Origin: Salvia splendens
Taxonomy: Eukaryota > Streptophyta > Magnoliopsida > Lamiales > Lamiaceae
Length of the DNA stretch: 64,000 nt
Reading direction: 5' to 3'
NCBI RefSeq assembly: GCF_004379255.2
Contig: NC_056035.1
Span: 34,983,208-35,047,207, forward strand
Shown: positions 24,430 to 34,043 of the stretch, piece after piece
How positions within the stretch are numbered: the stretch's first letter is position 1
Layout: the number at the start of each line of letters is the position of its first letter
Notes under the pieces: model-generated
Told to the model about the DNA's origin: nothing
What the model saw: only the letters and a program-made list of their open reading frames with translations
Databases searched by the model: none
Position numbers and translations under genes: made by a program

Positions 24430-27400
24430 TTACAAGTGGAACTTCTTGAGGTTGGAGACGTGCCATGTTCGGGGTACTTGTTCTCCTGACATGTGAGTCA
24501 ATTTATAAGACCCTTTGCCGAGGACTTCTGACACCCGATATGGACCCTCCCATGTGGGTTCGAGTTTGCCCAGCTTTTCTGCTCGGCTTACTTCGTTGTT
24601 TCTCAAGACGAGATCTCCCACTTGAAATTGAAGCTTTTTCACCCTTTGGTTATAATACCGGGCTACTTGCTCCTTATACTTGGCTGCTTTTATGCACGCC
24701 AATTCTCTTCTTTCTTCGGCGAGATCTAGTTCTGCTCTCAGTCCGTCGTCATTCATTTCTGAGGAGAAATTTAGAGTTCGGGGACTGGGTACGCCGATCT
24801 CCACCGGAATTACGGCTTCAGTGCCGTACACCAGACTATACGGAGTTTCACCGTTGGAGGTTTTGGGTGTAGTTCGGTAGGACCATAGGACTTGAGGGAG
24901 ATTTTCTACCCATTGTCCTTTGGCTTGTTCTAACCGAGCTTTTAACCCTTTCACCAGAATCCGGTTCGTTACTTCCGTTTGTCCGTTTGCTTGGGGATGG
25001 GAGACCGAAGTGAACCGCTGTTGAATGCTCAGCTCTTGGCACCAATTCTTGAACGTCTTGTCGGTGAACTGAGTCCCATTATCCGAGATGAGGATGTGGG
25101 GTATGCCAAATCGGCACACTATGTTCTTCCAGACGAAGTCCAATGCCTTTGAGCTCGTTATCGTAGCTAATGGTTCAGCCTCCACCCACTTCGTGAAGTA
25201 GTCCACGGCAACGATAAGGAATTTCATTTGCCGAGGAGCTTGAGGAAGTGGTCCCACTATGTCTATGCCCCATTGCATGAAAGGCCAAGGGCTTTGCATA
25301 GTGTATAGATCGGTCTGCGGCATCCTTGGGACATTTGCATGAATTTGGCACTTCGTACACTTCTTGACGAGCTGCACTGCCTCTTGTACCATGGTTGGCC
25401 AATAATATCCCCATCTCAGAACTTTTTTAGCTAAAGCTCTGGCTCCGATGTGGCTACCGCACGATCCTTCATGGACTTCTCTGAGGATGTAGTCCGTCTC
25501 TTCTGGTCCTACGCACCGCAATAACGGCTGGAGGTAAGACTTTCTAAAGAGGACTCCTTCATGAAGTTCGTACCGAAGTGCTCGGCACGTGATCTTCCGA
25601 GCTTCTCTCTTATCCTCGGGCAATTGTCCTTGATCCAGATACTGCAAGATCGGCGTCATCCAGTTCGGCGAGCTGGATACTGAGTGTACCTCGGCTTCAT
25701 CAATGCTTCGGTGCATTAATTCTTCCGCCTTTGAGCTCGGATCTGAGGCCAACTTACTTAAGGTATCTGCTCGGCTATTTTCCGCTCTGGGAATGCGGAT
25801 TATCCGAAAATAGGAGAAACTTCGGCTGATGCTTTGCGCTTTGTCCAAATACTTCTTCATTCTCTCGTCACGGGCTTCACTTGTACCCAACATGTGATTT
25901 ACTATGACTTGTGAATCACAATGGACTTTGAGAGATTTGACGAGCAGACTTTGCGCTAACTGGAGTCCGGCCAGGAGGGCTTCGTACTCGGCTTCATTAT
26001 TAGTAGTGGGGAATAAGAACCGAAGTGAGTAGGCTACCTCGTGTCCGTCGGGAGCGACAAGTAAAATACCAGCTCCACTTCCCATCTTGTTCGAAGCTCC
26101 ATCTACGAACCCGCTCCAGCAGTCCGGCGGCTCTACTTCGGATTCCAAGGGCTGTGCTAGTTCGGCACTGGCAGAATTCTTCTGTTCGGCAATAACAGGA
26201 ATTGCTTGATCGAACTTCGCTTCTGCAAGAAAATCTGCCAAGGCTTGTCCCTTGATGGCTTTCCGAGGTAGATATTCAATTGTGTGCTCTCCCAACTCTA
26301 TAGCCCACTTGGCGATTCTGCCTGATGCTTCTGGTTTGGTCAACACTTGCCGAAGTGGCAGATCAGTTAAGACGCATACCTTGTGAGCATAGAAGTATGG
26401 CCGCAGTCTCCTTGCTGCATTTACTAATGCCAGAGCAATCTTTTCCAGTGGTTGATACCTGGTTTCCGGACCTCTTAATGCTCGGCTTGTAAAATAGATG
26501 GGAAGCTGCTTTAGGCCTTCTTCTCGTACAAGCACCGCGCTGATGGTTTGATCCGATGCCGCTAAGTATAAGAATATTACTTCGGCTTCGGTTGGAGCAG
26601 AGAGAATAGGAAGCTCGGCTAGATAACTTTTGAGCTCGTCAAAGGCCTTTTTCTGCTCGGCTCCCCACTCGAACTTTGGTGCCTTTTTCAACACCTTGAA
26701 GAACGGCAGTTGCTTTTCGGCTGCTTGGGAAAGGAATCGATTCAGTGCGGCTAGACATCCGGTTAGCCTTTGCACGTCATGTATGGACTTCGGCATTGCC
26801 ATGTTCTGAACGATTTGAACTTTTGAGGGGTTTGCCTTGAGTCCGTCCTTTGAAACCCAACAACCCAGAAACTTTCCCGAATCTACAAAAAAGGTACACT
26901 TTTGGGGATTAAGTTTGAGGTTGGCTTTCTTGAGCACGTTGAGAGTGGACTTGAGGTTGTGCTCGTACTCCGAAGTGCTTTTGCTTTTGACGACTATATC
27001 GTCAACATACACTTCGACCTCCTTTCCAATCAGGTGCCGAAAAAGCTTGTCTACCATCCTTTGATAAGTGGCTCCGGCATTCTTTAAACCGAATGGCATC
27101 TTTTTATAAGCGAAAATGCCGAAATCAGTAATGAAGGCCGTTTTTGAAGCGTCAATCTCATCCATTAAAACTTGATGGTATCCTTTGTACAGATCAAGAA
27201 AACAAAAAATTTCAAAGCCTATCAAAGCTTCTACTTTTTTATCTATGTTCGGAAGGGGATAGCAATCTTTGGGACAGTGCTTATTTAGATCGGTGAAATC
27301 TATGCACATCCGCCATCCTCCTTCCTTTTTCTTGATCATGACAGGATTGGCCACCCACGAAGGATACTTCACTTCGAATAACACATCCGCCTTCAATAAT

Positions 27401-27693
27401 TGACGGACTTCGTCATGGATGACTTGACTTCGTTCTGCCGCAAAGAGTCTTTGCTTCTGTTTTATCGGCCGGACTGAAGGATCAATATTTAACCGATGAG
27501 TGATTACCTCGGGGGGCACTCCGGTCATGTCCAACGGAGACCATGCAAAGACGTCTTTATACTCCTTGAGGAGCTGGATGGTTTTTTCCCGAAGTAGGGG
27601 CGTTCCCGCGAAGCCGATCTTAACCGTTCTGGATGGATCGTCTTCGTACAGCTGAACTGTCATCGAGTTCGGCTCCGGTATGACTTCGGTCAT
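24430..27693 (-). CDS. Pol polyprotein of the Tat element (RT, RNase H, second RNase H, integrase)
   Basis: This open frame of about 1,087 codons is in the same frame as gag, separated from it by a single TAG. In order it has: a Ty3-type reverse transcriptase with FTDLNKHCPKDCYPLP and the catalytic YVDDIVV; a first RNase H (DQTISAVLVREEG); a second RNase H-like domain (FVDGASNKMGSGAGILL, NNEAEYEALLAGL, HCDSQVIV) diagnostic of Tat; and an integrase with an HHCC zinc-binding region ending KKCTKCQIH and catalytic positions in GIDIVGPLP, ISDNGTQFT and HPQANGQTEVTNR. It copies the element RNA and inserts the DNA. The first ATG lies ten codons after the TAG, and no separate start is needed if readthrough is used. 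No stop or frameshift was found. Confidence 0.93.
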   Translation of the reverse strand: MTEVIPEPNSMTVQLYEDDPSRTVKIGFAGTPLLREKTIQLLKEYKDVFAWSPLDMTGVPPEVITHRLNIDPSVRPIKQKQRLFAAERSQVIHDEVRQLLKADVLFEVKYPSWVANPVMIKKKEGGWRMCIDFTDLNKHCPKDCYPLPNIDKKVEALIGFEIFCFLDLYKGYHQVLMDEIDASKTAFITDFGIFAYKKMPFGLKNAGATYQRMVDKLFRHLIGKEVEVYVDDIVVKSKSTSEYEHNLKSTLNVLKKANLKLNPQKCTFFVDSGKFLGCWVSKDGLKANPSKVQIVQNMAMPKSIHDVQRLTGCLAALNRFLSQAAEKQLPFFKVLKKAPKFEWGAEQKKAFDELKSYLAELPILSAPTEAEVIFLYLAASDQTISAVLVREEGLKQLPIYFTSRALRGPETRYQPLEKIALALVNAARRLRPYFYAHKVCVLTDLPLRQVLTKPEASGRIAKWAIELGEHTIEYLPRKAIKGQALADFLAEAKFDQAIPVIAEQKNSASAELAQPLESEVEPPDCWSGFVDGASNKMGSGAGILLVAPDGHEVAYSLRFLFPTTNNEAEYEALLAGLQLAQSLLVKSLKVHCDSQVIVNHMLGTSEARDERMKKYLDKAQSISRSFSYFRIIRIPRAENSRADTLSKLASDPSSKAEELMHRSIDEAEVHSVSSSPNWMTPILQYLDQGQLPEDKREARKITCRALRYELHEGVLFRKSYLQPLLRCVGPEETDYILREVHEGSCGSHIGARALAKKVLRWGYYWPTMVQEAVQLVKKCTKCQIHANVPRMPQTDLYTMQSPWPFMQWGIDIVGPLPQAPRQMKFLIVAVDYFTKWVEAEPLATITSSKALDFVWKNIVCRFGIPHILISDNGTQFTDKTFKNWCQELSIQQRFTSVSHPQANGQTEVTNRILVKGLKARLEQAKGQWVENLPQVLWSYRTTPKTSNGETPYSLVYGTEAVIPVEIGVPSPRTLNFSSEMNDDGLRAELDLAEERRELACIKAAKYKEQVARYYNQRVKKLQFQVGDLVLRNNEVSRAEKLGKLEPTWEGPYRVSEVLGKGSYKLTHMSGEQVPRTWHVSNLKKFHL

Positions 27694-27711
27694 CGCCTCT
27701 GACTCCGGCTG

Positions 27712-27723
27712 CTGTGATTGCTA
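27712..27723 (-). promoter_or_regulatory. Gag-Pol UAG readthrough site
   Basis: On the minus strand the gag frame ends GCA TAG CAA TCA CAG, and the next sense codons lead in the same frame into pol. The six bases after the stop fit the CARYYA readthrough context known from plant-virus UAG stops. It is likely a programmed leaky stop that makes Gag-Pol as a minor product. Confidence 0.7.
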
Positions 27724-29805
27724 TGCTTGGTGGTGCCGATCTGACTGCTCGGCACTTCTAAGCGCAATTTGCAGACATTCCTTTGCTCTCTTTTGGTCAC
27801 CTCGGATGACCGCTATCCCTCCTTTAGTAGGGATCTTGATGGTGAGGTGATAGGTGGAGCAAACGGCCCGAACTGTGTTGAGCCAGTCTCTTCCCAGGAT
27901 GACGTTGTACGGGGACCGAGCTTTCACCACGAAAAACTCAATCATCGTACTGGAGCTAGTAGGCGCTTTCCCCACCGTGATCGGAAGGCTGATAATACCT
28001 TCAGGGCGGGTGTCCTCCTGGGTGAAGCTCTTCAGGGGAAGCGGAGCCGGACTGAGCCGAGCTGGGTCCACTTCTAGTTTGTCGAAGCACTCTTTAAAAA
28101 GAATGCTAACCGACGCTCCTGTATCCACAAACACCCTGTGGATCAGTTTGTTTGCCACTCCGGCTTGGATGACAATGGCGTCTTGGTGAGGAGAGATGGC
28201 CGGGACGGGATCAGCAGCCGAGAACGTAATCACTTCGTCCTGCTTCAGCCTTTTATGCGTTGGCTCCTCTCGATTGGAGCCTCTGCGTTCTGACTTTAGG
28301 GACGACTTGGTCTTCCCGGCAGGGAGCGCGTCAATAGTCTGGATTACTCCATCATATTGCGGCTCGTCATCGTCTTCGGGATCCGGCTGCCTTTTCGGAT
28401 CCTGAGGAGCGCAGTTCGCACCACTCTGCTTTTTATTCTTCTTTGGCTGCTTGCTTCGGTATTTTTTCAATGTCCCTGCCTTCACAAGAACATCGATACC
28501 TGCAGCCAAGTTTCTGCACTCCTCAGTATCGTGACCGTGGTCTTGATGGTAGGAGCAGTAGCTATCCTGTGGTCGGCGCGTGGCTGATTTCGTCATCCGC
28601 TTTGGCTTTTCGAATAGGTCAGAGTGCAGTTCGAAAATTTCCGCTCTCGGCTTGTTCAGCGGTACGAACTGAGCGGGCGGCTTCTCGGGATTGAGACGAG
28701 GTCCCAATCTGTCTTGCACCGGAGCCCTTTGAATTCTTTCAAATGGAGTCCGGCGAGGATGCCCCTGATCGCTATGATCGGGCTTCCTTCTGTCTCCTCG
28801 GGTCGATGAGCTGTCTAACGACCGTTTGCGACGGTCTGCCTCATCGGCCCGGGAGTACTGGTCCGCAATGTCCCACATTTCCTGAGCTGTCTGCGGACCG
28901 CACTCAACGAGCTTCCTGTAGAGAGCTCCGGGCAGGATTCCATTTTGGAATGCCGAGATGACAAGCAGATCGTTGAGATCGTCTACTTGCAGGCATTCCT
29001 TGTGGAATCTTGTCATAAAGTCGCTGATTTTTTCGTCGCGACCTTGACGAATGGAAAGCAGCTGAGCCGAAGTGATTCGGGCTTCCGCTTTCTGAAAGAA
29101 CCTCCTGTGGAAGGCATCCATTAGATCTCGGTAAGATCTGATGCTGCCCTGGGGGAGGCTATCGAACCACCTTCTCGCGTTCCCGATGAGCAACTCGGGA
29201 AACAGCTTGCACATGTGGACCTCGTTGAGACCCTGGTTCGCCATGTTATATTGATAGCGCCCCAAGAAATCGTGAGGGTCCACGAGCCCGTCGTAAGTCA
29301 TCGACGGAGTTCGGTAGTTCTGTGGTAGGGGAGTTCGGATGATGTCGTCCGAGAACGGAGTCTTCAGTGCTCCGTACACGGCGAATCCGATATCTCGTCG
29401 GTATGGAGGAGATTGAGTTCTCCTGTGATTCCGGTACCGAGGAGGAACTGGAACATGTGGGGGACGGGGATTCTTTCTCCTGGGAGATGCGACACTACTG
29501 CGGTAGTGACTTTCTTGTGCGGAGGGGGAAGGAGAATCCGTCGTTTTCGTCTCCGGCTGCTTTTGGCTTCTTCGCAGGAAGGTTAAGAATTCCTCCTGCT
29601 TCGCCGCCAAAAACTGCTTGACAGCCTCATTCAAATCGGGCTGCTGGGAAGATTCAGTGGGACGATTTTTGGAGCGGCTTGTTCCTTCGCCATGAGAACT
29701 GGTGGTGGATTTATCCCTAGGCTGTTTTCCAGACCTATGGGATGGATTGGCTTCCTCCTGGTTCTCACGGGCAGGAATACGGGTACTCTGCGATCTGGTA
29801 TGCAT
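27721..29805 (-). CDS. Gag-protease of the Tat element
   Basis: This 694-aa ORF starts at 29805 and ends at TAG 27723-27721. The N-terminal region is hydrophilic and rich in Ser, Arg and Pro. A retrotransposon gag core follows (LPQNYRTPSMTYDGLVDPHD, RRWFDSLPQGSIRSYRDLMD, QGRDEKISDFMTRFHKECLQ). Then comes a single zinc-knuckle-like motif of the Tat type (CSYHQDHGHDTEEC) and a C-terminal aspartic protease with DTGASVSILF and NVILGRDWL. Gag forms the particle and the protease cleaves the polyprotein. The ORF is intact. The ATG at 29805 is the first long-frame start, about 70 nt downstream of the primer site. Confidence 0.93.
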   Translation of the reverse strand: MHTRSQSTRIPARENQEEANPSHRSGKQPRDKSTTSSHGEGTSRSKNRPTESSQQPDLNEAVKQFLAAKQEEFLTFLRRSQKQPETKTTDSPSPSAQESHYRSSVASPRRKNPRPPHVPVPPRYRNHRRTQSPPYRRDIGFAVYGALKTPFSDDIIRTPLPQNYRTPSMTYDGLVDPHDFLGRYQYNMANQGLNEVHMCKLFPELLIGNARRWFDSLPQGSIRSYRDLMDAFHRRFFQKAEARITSAQLLSIRQGRDEKISDFMTRFHKECLQVDDLNDLLVISAFQNGILPGALYRKLVECGPQTAQEMWDIADQYSRADEADRRKRSLDSSSTRGDRRKPDHSDQGHPRRTPFERIQRAPVQDRLGPRLNPEKPPAQFVPLNKPRAEIFELHSDLFEKPKRMTKSATRRPQDSYCSYHQDHGHDTEECRNLAAGIDVLVKAGTLKKYRSKQPKKNKKQSGANCAPQDPKRQPDPEDDDEPQYDGVIQTIDALPAGKTKSSLKSERRGSNREEPTHKRLKQDEVITFSAADPVPAISPHQDAIVIQAGVANKLIHRVFVDTGASVSILFKECFDKLEVDPARLSPAPLPLKSFTQEDTRPEGIISLPITVGKAPTSSSTMIEFFVVKARSPYNVILGRDWLNTVRAVCSTYHLTIKIPTKGGIAVIRGDQKRAKECLQIALRSAEQSDRHHQA

Positions 29806-29871
29806 TTTTTGGGCGGAAAAAATGGATCAAAAATTCGCTTTATCACAAATTTTGTTCTCTGTTTCCCACAG

Positions 29872-29880
29872 ACGGCGCCA
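29872..29880 (-). other. Primer-binding site of the Tat element
   Basis: TGGCGCCGT on the minus strand lies one base inside the 5' LTR. It is complementary to the 3' end of plant tRNA-Asp. The match beyond nine bases is imperfect. Confidence 0.7.
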
Positions 29881-29881
29881 G

Positions 29882-30479
29882 TGATGGATCCGCGAATTTC
29901 TGATGTTTGTAAATGCTGGTAGAGAATAAAGACTACGACACAATGAATTTACGTGGTTCGATTTACTGAAGTAAATCTACGTCCACGGGAAGAAGGGAGG
30001 GCAAGATTGTATTGCTTGATCTGGGATTACAGCTTACAACACAGACTTGCTATATGCTATTTTATCTCTAGAGAGCTTAACCCTTTTCTATCTGATCTAA
30101 GTTCTATTTATACATTGAACTAAGGTCGTGGTTTGCAGCCCCACTAACAAGATCGTGGGTGAGCAATAACTGCTCAATAACTGCTTCGTACCACTAAATA
30201 GATCGTGGGTATAGCGGAGGTCGTGGAGGCCTTTCATGAGTCCACTAACTCCTAGTTCGGTCGAATGCTGAGACCGAACTGCTGGACTTTACCGATCAGC
30301 TCTTGCCGATCTGAGAGGAGAGCTTGACTGGTCGGCTTTTACCGAGCTGTAGGCTGAGTCCGAACTCTTTGGTCGTGCCGAACTCTTTGGTGCCGAACAG
30401 ATACTCTTTCTTGGGCTCTGGGCTGATGGGCCGTCACTGTTATTGGGCTTGCCATTAGGGTTTAGTTCGTACCCCATCA
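29882..30479 (-). repeat. 5' LTR of the Tat element
   Basis: The LTR is 598 bp and appears identical to the copy at 19542. It contains the promoter that drives gag-pol on the minus strand. Confidence 0.93.
30105..30112 (-). promoter_or_regulatory. TATA box of the Tat 5' LTR
   Basis: TATAAATA on the minus strand, in the middle of the LTR, in the position expected for the U3/R boundary. Transcription would start about 30 bp further on, near 30075. Confidence 0.6.
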
Positions 30480-30480
30480 C

Positions 30481-30545
30481 TGTAGATAATAGTGATCATC
30501 AGCATACATTCTCCGAAACGACTCAACCGGATTCGCCTCAGGATT
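30481..30545 (-). pseudogene. Epoxide hydrolase relic A, right part
   Basis: This continues exactly where 19540 stops. TGTAGATAATAGTGATCATC corresponds to TGCAGATATAGTGATCATC in the intact gene, and CGAAACGACTCAACCGGATT is shared. It represents the 3' end of exon 1 on the minus strand. Confidence 0.8.
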
Positions 30546-30618
30546 TTAATTTTTCGAAAATATAACTATGTTATATAATATGGCTGTTCAAAACAATTAC
30601 TACCATATTCTTAAATTA

Positions 30619-30647
30619 CTAGTGTCAACACCCATGCTATGCATGGG
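30619..30647 (-). mobile_element. Helitron-like 3' terminus
   Basis: On the minus strand a 7-bp stem hairpin CCCATGC-ATA-GCATGGG is followed by 8 nt, then CTAG and T. This is the standard architecture of a plant Helitron 3' end (hairpin, then CTRR, inserted before T). The element would extend to higher coordinates; its 5' TC end was not identified. Confidence 0.55.
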
Positions 30648-31875
30648 ATAAATGATTTTCGAATAATGAAGAAAAATTTGAAGGTAAGTAGATTAAAAAA
30701 AGGGGATGATAAGGATATAATGAGATTTATGATTAAGAATATGCGTTAATTACATTAAGTATTCATAATATTATAAATAATTAATAACATTATAAACAAT
30801 AACAAAAAGAAAAATATACTCCTCCCAACTCACTATAAGTGAAATATTTCATATTCGGCAAACGATGCCTACAACTTTAATTTATGAAAGTGGAGTATAT
30901 AAAAAAAGAGACGGACACAAAAAAAAAACAAAAAAACTTTAAGTGGAGTAAAATAAAATAAAATAAATGAACCATGTATTTCCAGTGCTATGCACGGGGC
31001 ATAAGAAATCTGACCCTAACTCGACCCGAAACCCGACCCTAATTCGACCCAGAATCTTCGAGTTCTTATTGGGTCGGCCCCTATAAGGTCCTAAACCCTA
31101 AACGTACGTGTTCATATCGAGTTAACTTCGTGCAGAATCGTGTCGGATAAAAAAATTGCCAGGCTTGCTTTCTTTTACCCCTTTTCTTTCATAATGATAG
31201 TCTTCACAATTAATATATTCACTTTAGCCAAATTTAAATTCAATAGGTAATATTTATACACGCATATTTCAATATTTTGAGAAGCCTAAAATTAAAAATA
31301 TGAGTAAATATCTTGAATAATAATATACTGGAGTACTATGTTATAGAATAAATCAAAGTCAACTCAATTCTAACTATGTATACTATCTTTAGTAATTTAA
31401 ATATAAATATAATTATAAATTATAAGACTCGAATATTAAACATAAACAAAATTTATATTTATTTTAAATAATTTCAATATACTAAACAATAATAAAAAAA
31501 ATATGTAATAAAGTAATACTCCAAATGTGTACACATGGTCCAACACCAAATTAAAACTCTATTTGATTTGAAACAATATTAAATATAAAATTTTATACTA
31601 TTAATAAAATTATAGAAAAAAAAGAATTCAAAATAACAGAAAGATTCAAAAAAAATTATACTTATCTTGTCTTCCTAATAAATGAAACATTTCAAATTCT
31701 AAAAATTCTAAAAATATGTTTAATATACCAAAGAGTAATAAAAAATATTCAAGAAATTAATATACAAATTTAATTTGATTTTAAAAATATATACAAAGTA
31801 CAATAAATTAAAGTCTAAATTAGAACCTAGCTTTATAGTGTATAATAATAATAATAGAGTTTAACATAAATTCTA
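30648..31875. other. AT-rich non-coding DNA
   Basis: No coding signal. Near 30983-30999 a second degenerate GTGCTATGCAC palindrome occurs. Near 31010-31105 there are repeated CGACCC/ACCCGA motifs and two telomere-like CCCTAAA units, typical of MITE debris. Confidence 0.5.
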
Positions 31876-32104
31876 CTCCCTCTGTCCCCAATTAGGAGTC
31901 ACTCTTTGACCGGGCATGGGTTTTAAGGAAGTGTTTGAATGTGTGGTGTAATAAATGGAGTTAGGTAGTGAAATGTGAGACCTCTTTGACTTTTTGCGTG
32001 ATAAGGGTATTTTTATGTCCAAATATGGTAAGTAGGAAGAGTAACTCTTAATGGGGGATGACCCGAAATGGAAAAGAGTGACTCTTAATCGGGGACGGAG
32101 GGAG
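31876..32104. mobile_element. Stowaway-type MITE
   Basis: This 229-bp element is flanked by TA (31874-31875 and 32105-32106). The terminal inverted repeats are CTCCCTCTGTCCCC and GGGGACGGAGGGAG, and the similarity extends inward (AGGAGTCACTCTT versus AAGAGTGACTCTT). It is non-coding. Confidence 0.88.
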
Positions 32105-32219
32105 TAGTATTTAATTAAAAAAAATATTATTTATATACTACACTACACTATTAAAATTCAAATTATATGCCACATTAAAGGGGCCCAAAATTAGAGCCCA
32201 ATTAGTATACAATAACTAA

Positions 32220-32860
32220 TACTCCATGAAACCCTAAATCATTTCTCTCTCTCAACGGTATCCTACTCCTTCCGCCGCCGCCTGCCTCCTGCCTCCTTCA
32301 TACGCCACCGCCATGTGCCGCTGCCTCCCCCCTCTCTCTCTCCGCCATGCGCCGCCGCCCGCCCCGCCTGCCTCAAAGGCACACTTCGTCGGCACGACGT
32401 CCACCGCCGTGACTCGCCGCCCACTTGCTTCCTCCAAACCTGCCGCACTGCATAGCTCGCCCAGCCGCCGTTCCCCGCCTTCCTCAGCCTTGATCTCTCT
32501 CTCTTCGCCATGTGCCGCCGCCCGCCTCGCCTGCCTCCTTCCGCTTGCCTCGAAGGCACACTTCGTCGGCACGCCTTGCCTCGCCATCCACCGCCGTGAT
32601 TCACCGCCCACTTGCTTCCTCCAAACCCGCCGCACTGCATAGCTCGCTCAGCCGCCGTTCCCCGCCTTCCTCAGCCTTGCCGCCCTCACACGCTGCGCCA
32701 CCGTCCTTCCTCATTGTTCCACCGCTAAGTCTCGTCGGCGCTGGCGATTGTAGTGTGTTGCAGTTTTATTTTATAGATTGGTTTGGTTCTATTTGTAGAT
32801 TGAATTTACAGAGATTTCAATCTTGTTTGGGAAGCTATTGTCTGTAATGTATAGGACAAT
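32220..32860 (+). other. GC-rich low-complexity block, possibly a transcribed leader
   Basis: A sharply bounded GC-rich, pyrimidine-rich block (32260-32740) sits in AT-rich DNA and then passes into T-rich sequence. Open frames exist on both strands, but their products are repetitive Pro/Ala/Ser or Gly/Arg-rich strings without a domain. It could be a 5' leader or gene fragment captured by a transposon. I do not call a gene. Confidence 0.35.
32335..32690 (+). repeat. Imperfect tandem duplication of about 170-187 bp
   Basis: The segment from GCCATGCGCCGCCGCCCGCC (32344) to CATAGCTCGC (32460) recurs from 32508 to about 32647. The second copy has small insertions, so the offset grows from 164 to 187 bp. 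Both copies contain AAGGCACACTTCGTCGGCAC. Confidence 0.8.
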
Positions 32861-33420
32861 CATTTGGTCCAATAGATTCCTTTTCGGCACGAGATTTAAG
32901 AAAAATTGTTTTAAATGAATTAAGAAAAATTGTTTTAAATGAATTAAGTAAAATGAGAATAAAACAGAAAGAAAAAAAGGAAAAGAGACGAAGAGGGAGT
33001 AATGGAAAAAATGTGTTTTCAACCAACTGTCAGTATATATTCAATTTTTTCATTACAAGTGAATTTCCCATTGAACAATCGTGTACATGGAAATCATTTA
33101 ATAGTAATAGAAGAATAATTACACGGAAATCATTTAATAGTAAGTATAAAGATTTACTTAACAAATGTATGTGCATATAAAGAGGAAAACTTGTAAAACA
33201 AGACAATTGTATCACAAAATTCAAAACCTCTCGCTTTTCTTCTCTTGAACTCTTTCCTCAATTATGGAATGAATATCATTGAAATCGCCTCAACTATAGT
33301 AAATAATTTAATACTACGTAGAGAATTTGTCTAGAGATTTACTAGATACGTGTAACAATATCACGAAATTCATAATCACAACTCTCATTCTCTTCTCTCC
33401 AAGCTCAATCCTCAATTGCT
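32861..33420. other. AT-rich region with short tandem duplications
   Basis: There is a 24-bp direct repeat at about 32898-32945 (AAGAAAAATTGTTTTAAATG start) and a 25-bp repeat around 33088-33142 (ACACGGAAATCATTTAATAG). The final part precedes the F-box pseudogene and may be its old promoter. Confidence 0.5.
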
Positions 33421-34043
33421 ACGGAAATCGATAGGTTGAATGATCTTCCACGAGAAATCACTATGGACATCCTCTCAAGACTCCCGGTTCGAACCATCAT
33501 GAACTCCAAGTGTGTTTGTAAGTCATGGCGCAATCTAGTGAAGAGCCCTCACTTCGCCTCGTTGCATTCTCGTCAGGCAGCCTTGTCCTCCGCCCGCCTC
33601 CCTGCCATTGAAGACCTAAGATTTTCCAGGGCATACTCCTTCTTGGGGTTTATTGATGATAATGAATTGATTCATAAACCAGCCATAGGTTCAGTTCTCT
33701 CTCACAGTTTTCCTAATCCGAATAAGCCATTTATACATAGCTCGGTTAATGGCTTGCTTTTCATGATCGACTTGGTGTCCGTATTCATATGCACTCCAAT
33801 CACTCGTGAGTACGTCAAGATCGATATGGGTTGTGAGTGTAAGTCGCATCGCTATGCATTTGGGTTTGGAATGAGCAAAAGTGGCCAGTACAAGATTGTT
33901 AGGGTTTGTGACGAAGAGAACATTCCCCTTATATGTCAAGTATACACTCTAGGAACGAGGAAATGGAAAAGCATTACAATCGAGAGCCAATTGGAATTCT
34001 GGTATCAAATGGAACAAGTGCCTTCTTGTATGAATGGGAATTT
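33421..34043 (+). pseudogene. F-box protein pseudogene, 5' part
   Basis: F-box proteins are substrate adaptors of SCF ubiquitin ligases. The frame reads LNDLPREITMDILSRLPV, then KCVCKSWRNLVKSPHFASLH, a typical F-box, followed by the start of an F-box-associated domain (NGLLFMID, FGFGMSKSGQYKIVRV). There is no ATG at the expected start: the codon at 33421 is ACG, five codons before LNDLP, suggesting a lost start. At 34044 the frame is cut by a copia element with a perfect target duplication. The remainder is at 39057-39150. Confidence 0.8.

Larger units (their letters stand above)
19542..30479 (-). mobile_element. Complete Ty3/gypsy retrotransposon, Tat lineage
   Basis: This element of about 10.9 kb lies on the minus strand. 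It has two 598-bp LTRs that look identical over their whole length, a tRNA-Asp-like primer site, a gag-protease ORF, and a pol ORF with reverse transcriptase, RNase H, a second RNase H domain and integrase. A long 3' region follows with antisense genes on the plus strand, tandem repeats and a G-rich polypurine tract. The second RNase H, the antisense ORFs and the tandem repeats are recognised traits of the Tat/Retand/Ogre group. Identical LTRs and open coding frames imply very recent insertion. It sits inside epoxide-hydrolase relic A. Confidence 0.93.

Noticed and set aside
24465..24872. Open frames antisense to pol
   Set aside because: They lie entirely opposite an intact, domain-rich pol gene and have no recognisable domain.
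27769..28810. Several plus-strand open frames across gag
   Set aside because: These are shadows of the intact gag frame.
31090..31110. Telomere-like CCCTAAA units
   Set aside because: Only two units; common by chance and within MITEs.
32252..32847. Pro/Ala- and Gly/Arg-rich open frames on both strands
   Set aside because: Low-complexity GC-rich DNA gives open frames on every strand. No domain, no codon-use asymmetry seen by eye.
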